Under the pieces are notes generated by a model, which was given only the letters and a program-made list of their open reading frames with translations, made no database searches and was not told the DNA's origin. A stretch of DNA of 55,926 nucleotides from a virus: positions 1-55,926 of IMG/VR virus record IMGVR_UViG_3300017971_001822. The stretch is one strand, 5' to 3'. This document shows, piece by piece, positions 25,603 through 31,861 of this stretch. Positions within the stretch are counted from its first letter, which is position 1, and every line of letters begins with the position of its first letter. The position numbers were made by a program, and so were the translations under genes.

Positions 25603-27362
25603 TACAACATCCTACGACGAGTAGTGAATTTGCCGAACATCAGGCCGCAGATGATAGCCCAAGCAGTCCCAATAGTACCGAGACCACACATGACTTCTTC
25701 TTCCAACGGACCTTTGTCCTCAAAATTCGTTCCACTTCCGGCAGGATCGGCTCCACAATCTGGACATTCGCCATCCTCGCCATCCTCGCCGTCTTCGCCG
25801 TCTTTGCCATCCTTACCATCGGCTCCATCCTGACCATCAGCGCCATCTTCGCCCTTCTCGCCATCCTTAACAAGAACTGACGTTCCATCTTCACAAACAA
25901 TCAAGGCACCTTCTTTGGTATTGACAACCGTACAGGATAAGCCGTCTTCGCCATCCTTGCCGTCCTCGCCATCCTTACCATCCTGACCATCCTGACCATC
26001 CTGACCGTCTTGGCCGTCTTCACCATCTTCGCCATCCTGTCCACTATTGCCACTGGATCCATCTTGACCATTTTTACCATCTTCGCCATGACAATCCAAC
26101 ACATCGATTACTTCGTCGCCGTTAAGATCTTCGGTGAAAGTACACCTGAAATCTCCCGGAGCCTCGTCGCAATAGACAACACAGGTAGCTTCTTCAGTGC
26201 TTGCAATAGCGCGGGCATTGTTCGGGACATATTCTGGATTCATTGCGCCAAACCTATCTACTGTTCGACACTCATACTCATAGTAATATCCACCATCGCC
26301 CAACTTAAGATCTGGGTGACGGAAATCCTTCTCGCCGTTACCGTTCAGATCCCAACAGCTAATGCCATCTTCACCGTCTTCGCCATCCTGACCGTCTTCT
26401 CCATCCTTGCCGTCTTGACCGTCCTCGCCATCCTTGCCATCTTCGCCATCCTCGCCATCCTTGCCATCTTCACCATCTTCACCATCTTCGCCGTCACAGA
26501 CGATTGCTGACGTACCGTCTTCACAGTAGACGTATGCACATGGCCCATCCTGCTGAACAGTACATGACGTGCCGGGAATGCCATCTTCACCGTCTTTACC
26601 ATCTTGGCCATCCTCGCCGTCTTTACCATCTTCGCCATCTTTACCGTCTTCACCATCTTGGCCGTCTTCGCCATCCTTGCCATCTTCACCATCTTGGCCG
26701 TCCTGACCATCTTCTCCGTCTTCTCCGTCCTGACCGTCTTCTCCGTCTTCGCCATCACAGACTACAGCCTGAGTACCATCTTCGCAATAGATATAGGCAC
26801 AAGAGCCATCTTGCTCGACAGTACAAGAAGTTCCATCTTCGCCGTCTTCACCGTCTTTCCCCGGAGGGCCTTGACAGTCAAGAACATCGCAGAACCCATC
26901 ATCGTTGACATCTTCATCGGGACTGCACGCGAAGTCACCATCGAAATCCCAACAGTGCAGACCATCTTCACCGTCTTCGCAGCAACAAGTGACAGTTAAG
27001 TTGACAGTCTTAGTCTTTTGGTGGCCAGAGCATCCATCATACTTATATGTTTTAACCTCGATTGGATAAACACCGGGGATATCTGGAGCCGTGATTGTAA
27101 ACGTCTCTGTAAACGTCCCATTCTTGTGATTAGCATGGTCAAAGCATTTACCATCGACTTTCGTGCTCTTCCACCACATGTCCTGATACCAAGAATAATG
27201 CAATTTGACTTGTACGGTTATTTTAACATCTTCTCCCGGACAAGTGATTGCTGGACTGACAGTGACCGACTTGATCTCATGATGACACGCCTCGGCCTGA
27301 GACGGACAACACACGATAGCCGCGATGCCAGCGATTAGGAATAAAACATTACTTAATCTCAT
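25602..27362 (-). CDS. Secreted, membrane-tethered collagen-like protein
   Basis: 586 residues. A signal peptide (about 1-24) is followed by a beta-rich Cys-containing domain (about 28-128). Five tracts of Gly-x-y triplets, mostly EDG/KDG/QDG, follow (about 165-177, 203-264, 290-333, 426-474, 500-532). They are separated by a repeated Cys unit (GTSCTV-x-QDG...YCEDGT at about 177 and 264, degenerate at 474). A C-terminal hydrophobic helix (about 558-577) and RRR follow. Very acidic. Collagen-like phage proteins often form trimeric fibres; the C-terminal anchor here suggests display on the infected cell. Confidence 0.8.
   Translation of the reverse strand: MRLSNVLFLIAGIAAIVCCPSQAEACHHEIKSVTVSPAITCPGEDVKITVQVKLHYSWYQDMWWKSTKVDGKCFDHANHKNGTFTETFTITAPDIPGVYPIEVKTYKYDGCSGHQKTKTVNLTVTCCCEDGEDGLHCWDFDGDFACSPDEDVNDDGFCDVLDCQGPPGKDGEDGEDGTSCTVEQDGSCAYIYCEDGTQAVVCDGEDGEDGQDGEDGEDGQDGQDGEDGKDGEDGQDGEDGKDGEDGKDGEDGQDGKDGEDGIPGTSCTVQQDGPCAYVYCEDGTSAIVCDGEDGEDGEDGKDGEDGEDGKDGEDGQDGKDGEDGQDGEDGEDGISCWDLNGNGEKDFRHPDLKLGDGGYYYEYECRTVDRFGAMNPEYVPNNARAIASTEEATCVVYCDEAPGDFRCTFTEDLNGDEVIDVLDCHGEDGKNGQDGSSGNSGQDGEDGEDGQDGQDGQDGQDGKDGEDGKDGEDGLSCTVVNTKEGALIVCEDGTSVLVKDGEKGEDGADGQDGADGKDGKDGEDGEDGEDGECPDCGADPAGSGTNFEDKGPLEEEVMCGLGTIGTAWAIICGLMFGKFTTRRRML
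25767..26870 (-). repeat. Degenerate tandem repeats coding for Gly-x-y triplets
   Basis: Hundreds of bases built from variants of a 9-base GAxGAxGGx-type unit (on the coding strand) in several blocks within the collagen-like gene. The blocks read through without stops on both strands, which creates long spurious plus-strand frames. The repeats are likely to expand or contract by recombination. Confidence 0.8.
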
Positions 27363-27661
27363 TGATTTTCCCCTTTTTTAGTTTCATGCCTTCTCTTACC
27401 CTTAACTTCTGATTTGAAAGTTTGGAACCTTTTTCTCCTTTTCTTCTTTTGTTTCGGGTTGACTAACTCATAACTAACCTGATATTTTTCTCCGCATTCG
27501 ACTACGCCAGACCCAGTGGTATGAAGTTCTCTGCATTTACCTTCGCACCTGAGACAGTGTAAGGTGCCACAAGCACATAGGTCTTGGCCGACTAGCGGCC
27601 TAAGTCTAGCGGCTTTTTTCTCTTTTTTCTTCTGTTCCTTGTTTTTCCTCTTAACCTTCAT
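27359..27661 (-). CDS. Basic Cys-rich small protein
   Basis: 100 residues, highly basic at both ends (KVKRKNKEQKKKEKK; KKKRRKRF). The middle CACGTLHCLRCEGKC resembles a zinc knuckle. Probably nucleic-acid binding. It overlaps the sigma factor stop by 4 bases, and GAGG precedes the ATG. Confidence 0.55.
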   Translation of the reverse strand: MKVKRKNKEQKKKEKKAARLRPLVGQDLCACGTLHCLRCEGKCRELHTTGSGVVECGEKYQVSYELVNPKQKKKRRKRFQTFKSEVKGKRRHETKKGENQ

Positions 27662-28179
27662 GCCAATACCTCGGACAAATTATCTGGCAACATATCTTTC
27701 ATTTTGCTCATAGCCCTCTGACTGATTTGGCCGACCCTTGCTCTCGACATGCCAATGTTTTCTGCGATCTCTTCTAGGGTTTGGTTCTCAAACCACTTTT
27801 GCCTGACAACCTCTCGTTCGATATCACTGAGTTTGTCAAGCAATTCTTCGACCAGTATCTTCAAGTCCAAGTCCTCTGTGTACGATCTCTCTATGGGCAG
27901 ACTATCTGTCTCTACCGATCTAGCTTTTAAGTCATCTCGTTTTTGGTTTCTGACATGTTGTTCGACATAAGCATACACAAAGGTTGTCATGGAACAATGA
28001 TATCTCTGATCGAAATGAATCATGCAATACAAGAGCCCTCTTTGTGCTATGTCGAGATAATCGTCTATGTCAGATTCAGAGAGCGAATGCTTAAAAACTA
28101 TGTTATTCTTCAGCATCCATTCAAGCTTGTCATAAAAGTAGTTGAAATACGATTTAGTTATTCGTCTTTTTTTGGGCAC
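27658..28179 (-). CDS. Phage sigma factor (sigma-70 family)
   Basis: 173 residues, GTG start with GGAG. Region 2 is recognisable as YLDIAQRGLLYCMIHFDQRY...TFVYAYVEQHVRNQKRD. Region 4 is a clear HTH: LSDIEREVVRQKWFENQTLEEIAENIGMSRARVGQISQRAM. It lacks region 1.1 and the region 3 linker is short, as in alternative sigma factors. It is co-transcribed with clpP from promoter 28848-28877. It may recognise the five conserved GYAGAAA/TGATATAAT promoters, one of which drives its own unit (inference). Confidence 0.85.
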   Translation of the reverse strand: MPKKRRITKSYFNYFYDKLEWMLKNNIVFKHSLSESDIDDYLDIAQRGLLYCMIHFDQRYHCSMTTFVYAYVEQHVRNQKRDDLKARSVETDSLPIERSYTEDLDLKILVEELLDKLSDIEREVVRQKWFENQTLEEIAENIGMSRARVGQISQRAMSKMKDMLPDNLSEVLA

Positions 28180-28804
28180 GTATTTTTCTCCAAATAGTGT
28201 CTACTTCAGCCTCATGTTTGGGCGTCCATATCCTATCGACGAAACCAAGTTTAATGGCAGCTTTCGCGTTCATCCAGTGAGTAGAATTCATTAGCTCTAA
28301 TAGCTTTTTGTATGACACATCAACACGCCTAGACAAATTCTTAACTTTTGCTTTGTAATCTTGTTCAAAGAAATCTGTCGTAAGCTTAGATGTCCCGACT
28401 GGTTCTGGCTGAGACGGGAAGACAGTGATAGAATGTATCATCATAGAGGCATTCGGTGTAATGTATCTTTCATTTTTTTGGCCATACGCGGCAATGATAG
28501 CAGCCATTGAATTAGCTTGGCCCCGGACAATAGTATAGATCGGAAATGGCGCAAGGACCATCTGATCGATGATTGAATATCCGGCGATCATACTGCCGCC
28601 AGCACTTGAGATATACATGTAGACTGGATCTTTTGTTTGTGCGTAGAACTGCAAGTGCCCGTTGACGCGAGCAGCAACGCTATCTGTTATCTCGCCAGAT
28701 ACCAGAACTCTTCTTGTGGTTAGGTTGGTCGCTTCTGTGGTGTCATCTATGATGACCGGACGATCATCACAATCGTCGTCGCACGTCTGTTTGTGGAGAC
28801 TCAC
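28154..28804 (-). CDS. clpP: ClpP-like serine protease
   Basis: 216 residues, GTG start (AGGAG 6 bases upstream). Typical ClpP elements: YISSAGGSMIAGYSIID (oxyanion-loop region), RGQANSMAA with catalytic S99, SMMIHSI with H124, and DRIWTPKHEAE at the end. An acidic Cys-containing N-terminal extension (about 20 residues) is unusual. A phage ClpP may mature virion proteins or act with a host Clp ATPase. It overlaps the sigma factor by 26 bases. Confidence 0.88.
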   Translation of the reverse strand: MSLHKQTCDDDCDDRPVIIDDTTEATNLTTRRVLVSGEITDSVAARVNGHLQFYAQTKDPVYMYISSAGGSMIAGYSIIDQMVLAPFPIYTIVRGQANSMAAIIAAYGQKNERYITPNASMMIHSITVFPSQPEPVGTSKLTTDFFEQDYKAKVKNLSRRVDVSYKKLLELMNSTHWMNAKAAIKLGFVDRIWTPKHEAEVDTIWRKIRAQKKTNN

Positions 28805-28847
28805 TCCATGCTCCTAAATGGACTGCCCCTATTCTTATATTCAGTAT

Positions 28848-28877
28848 ATTATATCAAGATCGGACCCACATTTCTAC
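28848..28877 (-). promoter_or_regulatory. Conserved phage promoter, copy c, upstream of clpP-sigma
   Basis: Minus strand. GTAGAAA-N14-TGATATAAT lies in the 80-base gap between thyX and clpP, leaving a leader of about 35 bases. An upstream GAGAAATTA resembles the A/T element of copies b, d and e. Confidence 0.75.
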
Positions 28878-28884
28878 TAATTTC

Positions 28885-29700
28885 TCAAACTTTTTTGTAT
28901 TCGCTATCGACCGCCTCGGTTTTGTCGTCTAACGTGTAGACTTCCATCCCATGTGCCAGTAGAGGAAATTCCGCCCTGACGATATCGAAAATCTTGACAG
29001 CCAATTTTCGTATCTCTAGGTCAGCAGCAGGGTTAGCTCGCAACTCGACGAGGTGACGGAAGCTCCTGCCATTCATTGTAACAAATATCTTTGTTTCAGT
29101 AGCGTTCGGCAGGACTGATCTAGCCGCTTGGCGAGCCTTTTTCCGTCGTTCAAGCTTGTTGTCAATATCCGAGTACATTTCGGACAAGACGGTTGTCAGG
29201 GTAGAGTATAATTTTCTAGACTGCTCGCAATGATCAGTCCACATCTGATATACATCTGGAGATATTTCTTCGAGTTCTTGAATTGCTGGCGGGACGACGA
29301 ATGTGGTATCGCTTTCATCGACGTATCGTTGAGATAGTTGACTATATGACATACCGATTCTGTGTCTGACGAGTTCGTGAGTCAGGCTCCTGCTGACGTT
29401 CCATACCATGAAATTGAAATTGGAATGTTCGATGCACGCTCCGTGGGCAACTTCGATTAGATGTTTGATATGATCATCATGTGTCCTGCCCTTCTTCCCG
29501 TAGCTCATGTAGCACAATCTTGCAGCCGCTTCAATAATCCACTCGGCATCTCTATCTCCAAGATCCATATTCGAGTTAAGTTTTTCTTGGAACTCTGGCC
29601 ATTCGAGTCCATGACATTCGAGGAATTGCATGATTCCTTGGATGTCCACGACTGGACGACCGACAAGGCACACAGATGGTTCATTAACGAAGGCATCCAT
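28885..29700 (-). CDS. thyX: Flavin-dependent thymidylate synthase ThyX
   Basis: 271 residues. LVRHRIGMSYSQLSQRYV carries the ThyX signature R-H-R-x7-S, with LTHELVRHR before it. FVTMNGRSFRHLVELR contains the second conserved arginine-rich region. It methylates dUMP to dTMP using FAD, NADPH and folate, acting after the dCMP deaminase at 21784. AGGAG precedes the ATG. Confidence 0.9.
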   Translation of the reverse strand: MDAFVNEPSVCLVGRPVVDIQGIMQFLECHGLEWPEFQEKLNSNMDLGDRDAEWIIEAAARLCYMSYGKKGRTHDDHIKHLIEVAHGACIEHSNFNFMVWNVSRSLTHELVRHRIGMSYSQLSQRYVDESDTTFVVPPAIQELEEISPDVYQMWTDHCEQSRKLYSTLTTVLSEMYSDIDNKLERRKKARQAARSVLPNATETKIFVTMNGRSFRHLVELRANPAADLEIRKLAVKIFDIVRAEFPLLAHGMEVYTLDDKTEAVDSEYKKV

Positions 29701-29709
29701 CAGTCTCTC

Positions 29710-31146
29710 CTACTTAAGTTTGTATTCTAGCTTCACGCCACCGAACTCGGCGGGGGCGATTTTCGCTAGCTGATCAACAACACGCTGTCGCAACACTACG
29801 GCAGCGTCGACGACTCTTACAATCTCGCTATCTTCAATTGTATCTATCGTCCTATGAGGATAGATTAGTTTTATAAGCCCAGACGCAATTCTCGTCACCG
29901 CAGTCATATTCCTTTGAGTCATTTCCCCAAAGTCCACTCGGTCGACTACGATATGGGTATAGTTTCTGTCTCGCATTTTGTGCATTATTTCGGACAGATA
30001 GTCTGCCATAAATCCAAAGCCAGTGGCGAAGTTGGCCTCGGCGATCTGGGGGATTCTCCATCCGGGGATATACCCATGAATCCTATCCAGAAACGCTCGG
30101 TCGTTTCTTACCAACTGAGGCAAGGTACTGAATAGGTGTTTGTGCCACCCCTTAACTTCTTTGGTACTTCTGTCACAATCGATATTACCAGCGAAGACTA
30201 CAGAACAATCTGATGCGAATTCTGCTGTATCCCTGCCAAATCTACCAGTGTTCATGAAGTCTTTCAACATGCTGACCATCTCGTCGTCACCATTCCAGTT
30301 GGCGTGCGAAATCTCATCGAACATGACACAGTCTTTGTAGCCAACGACACCAAGCTTCCGCCTGAGCTTATTATAGAATAGCGATGCAATCGTAGTCTTC
30401 GAGCCTGAGACTACAAACCCGTAGCTGCTCAATGATCTATAGTTGAATGTTTTACCAGTTTCTGGCGGGCCAAGCTCGACCAGATTGACGTTGCTCTCGA
30501 CGAAAGGGAGTAGCCTCATGAAATACAACATCTTTTCTTCTTCGGACAGCTTGTCAGGATTGAATCCGACGCTCGATATCATCAGATCAGTCCACTCGTC
30601 GTCTGTGAAATGTGTTCTACTGGCTATCCACTCGTCCAAATCGATTCTGGTAATTTGGAACGGCATGAAGTCTATGACTACAAATGGATAGAGCTTGCTT
30701 CTAATTTTGAAATCCTCGTCGAACGCGACCGTGATTGTTCCCCACGCTCCGGTCGTTAGCAACGCATCGCCATACTCGGCTATGATATGAGGATCGATTC
30801 TAACGAATTGGTCGCCAAGAGCGTCAATGTCACACCAGTATTCATCTTTAGACTGGTCATATCGGCAGATGATGTTCCCAATAAGCGGATGTTGGCCGTT
30901 TTCTTTGATGCAACTCTTGATCCATTCTTTCTGCTCGGATGTCACGAAATGATCCCGCATTAGGAGACTAATCCTTTCGAGACCCGGCCCCGGATCGTCT
31001 GGATCGACTATCGTTGAGATAAGATAATCTACGACAAACTTTGGCAACTTTCGGAACTGGTCGGACATGCTAGACAAACTCTTGTCCACGATGATCCCTT
31101 GACCATAAATACTGGACACTTTGTCGCTTAATTCGGTCTTAACCAC
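29710..31146 (-). CDS. BrxL-like AAA+ ATPase without Lon protease domain
   Basis: 478 residues, GTG start with GGAGG six bases upstream. Walker A is LGPPETGKTFNYRSLS. Then come VSGSKTTIASLFYN, Walker B-type VMFDEISHANW, MLKDFMNTGRFGRD, VFAGNI, FLDRIHGYIPGW and IASGLIKLIYP. This order and wording match the ATPase core of BrxL, the Lon-related protein of BREX systems. It ends where the core ends, so the C-terminal protease domain of BREX BrxL (about 670 residues in all) is missing. No other BREX gene is in the window. It could be a DNA-loading motor or a decoy against host BREX. Confidence 0.8.
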   Translation of the reverse strand: MVKTELSDKVSSIYGQGIIVDKSLSSMSDQFRKLPKFVVDYLISTIVDPDDPGPGLERISLLMRDHFVTSEQKEWIKSCIKENGQHPLIGNIICRYDQSKDEYWCDIDALGDQFVRIDPHIIAEYGDALLTTGAWGTITVAFDEDFKIRSKLYPFVVIDFMPFQITRIDLDEWIASRTHFTDDEWTDLMISSVGFNPDKLSEEEKMLYFMRLLPFVESNVNLVELGPPETGKTFNYRSLSSYGFVVSGSKTTIASLFYNKLRRKLGVVGYKDCVMFDEISHANWNGDDEMVSMLKDFMNTGRFGRDTAEFASDCSVVFAGNIDCDRSTKEVKGWHKHLFSTLPQLVRNDRAFLDRIHGYIPGWRIPQIAEANFATGFGFMADYLSEIMHKMRDRNYTHIVVDRVDFGEMTQRNMTAVTRIASGLIKLIYPHRTIDTIEDSEIVRVVDAAVVLRQRVVDQLAKIAPAEFGGVKLEYKLK

Positions 31147-31148
31147 GA

Positions 31149-31394
31149 CTATCCTCCAACAAACCAAAGAGCGTTAGTTCTTACGACAGAACCTTCCTGC
31201 TCTACCTCTTCGCTGGTCTGGCATTCTTGCGTCTGTGCCGGTGGTTCAAACAAACATTCTACATGCACGTCTCCATGCAGGTCGGAATTGGTGTAATCGA
31301 CATGCTCACTTGATGGGTCAATGACCCTCGCGGAGACTAATCTGATTACATGCTCGCCCGATTTGAATCTTGAATCACACAGGATACATTTCAT
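31149..31394 (-). CDS. Small putative zinc-binding protein
   Basis: 81 residues. CILCDSRFKSGEH and HVECLF give a C-x2-C...H/C pattern of a small treble-clef-like finger; the tail is acidic. The ATG follows GAGGGATTCCA. It is the first gene after the CTAG-rich region and overlaps the BrxL-like gene's ribosome site. Confidence 0.5.
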   Translation of the reverse strand: MKCILCDSRFKSGEHVIRLVSARVIDPSSEHVDYTNSDLHGDVHVECLFEPPAQTQECQTSEEVEQEGSVVRTNALWFVGG

Positions 31395-31413
31395 TGGAAT
31401 CCCTCTATTATTG

Positions 31414-31452
31414 TCATTACTAGCTGATTATTCAAACTTGTACTAGTAATGA
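31414..31452. repeat. Inverted repeat TCATTACTAG...CTAGTAATGA
   Basis: Perfect 10-base arms at 31414-31423 and 31443-31452 with a 19-base loop; the flanking bases would form an additional G-U pair. It is the first of four CTAG-centred palindromes in this region. Confidence 0.8.
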
Positions 31453-31460
31453 TTTCATCC

Positions 31461-31476
31461 AACTAGCTGACTAGTT
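31461..31476. repeat. Inverted repeat AACTAG-CTGA-CTAGTT
   Basis: Perfect 6-base arms around a 4-base loop, followed on the plus strand by CTTTT. The stem is too A/T-rich to be a confident terminator. Confidence 0.7.
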
Positions 31477-31568
31477 CTTTTAGCCCATGTTACTCGTGCT
31501 AGACAAAGGGAATAGATTATACTATCTTAGATCTTAATCGAAGTAGCCACTCTTCTAGTACAAGGTTC

Positions 31569-31589
31569 GTTAGCTAGTATCTTGCTAAC
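31569..31589. repeat. Inverted repeat GTTAGC-N9-GCTAAC
   Basis: Perfect 6-base arms with a 9-base loop containing CTAG at the left junction; third palindrome of the cluster. Confidence 0.7.
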
Positions 31590-31601
31590 CCTAGTTTCTT
31601 C

Positions 31602-31626
31602 ACTAGTATCTATACTATATACTAGT
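31602..31626. repeat. Inverted repeat ACTAGTAT-N9-ATACTAGT
   Basis: Perfect 8-base arms with a 9-base loop, each arm containing ACTAGT. CTAGTTTT follows directly. Fourth palindrome of the cluster. Confidence 0.75.
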
Positions 31627-31693
31627 CTAGTTTTCAAGGATTTGTTCCAACTTTCTTTTAGGTTTTTGTAGATCATGTTATTCTGATTCAAGC

Positions 31694-31861
31694 TTACTTC
31701 TTTACCCTCGGATCTTTACATCCAAGAATCGCCCCGGCAATTCTTTTTGCCGCACTCTGGATCAGTTGTTTTGTTATCGGACCATGAGCGTTGATGGTCG
31801 TCTTCAAGTTCCCGACTATGATCTTATGAATTTTTACATAGTCATCCTTTTTTGACTTCAC
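31694..31861 (-). CDS. Small basic hypothetical protein overlapping the RNA ligase gene
   Basis: 55 residues, GTG start at 31861 preceded by AAAGGAG, ending TAA at 31694. The start lies inside the last codons of the kinase-phosphatase-ligase gene (20-base overlap). The product is basic (DDYVKIHKIIVGNLKTTINA; AAKRIAGAILG; DPRVKK) with two likely helices. No family recognised. It is the last open frame before the CTAG-rich region. Confidence 0.6.
   Translation of the reverse strand: MKSKKDDYVKIHKIIVGNLKTTINAHGPITKQLIQSAAKRIAGAILGCKDPRVKK

Larger units (their letters stand above)
31395..31693. other. CTAG-rich palindromic intergenic region
   Basis: About 300 bases without a convincing gene. 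The core 31420-31630 contains 11 CTAG tetranucleotides and at least four hairpin-forming inverted repeats, each built around CTAG or GCTA (see separate entries). A TATAAT on the minus strand near 31512 could be a promoter for the 31394 gene. I could not fold a tRNA cloverleaf here. Origin, packaging signal, regulatory RNA or multimer-resolution site are all possible. Confidence 0.6.

Noticed and set aside
25767-26870. Repeats that could look like a CRISPR array or repeat-rich non-coding DNA
   Set aside because: The units are short Gly-x-y codon repeats without spacers, in one long frame with a signal peptide and an anchor.
26010-26999. Long plus-strand open frames opposite the collagen-like gene
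   Set aside because: They arise because the repeat codons have no stops on the other strand; products are low-complexity and lack ribosome sites.
29710-31146. A complete BREX defence system
   Set aside because: Only a BrxL-like core is present; no BrxA, BrxB, BrxC, PglX or PglZ gene is seen nearby.
31395-31693. tRNA gene in the CTAG-rich gap
   Set aside because: A GGTTCG sequence looked like a T-loop, but no cloverleaf with acceptor and anticodon stems could be built on either strand.
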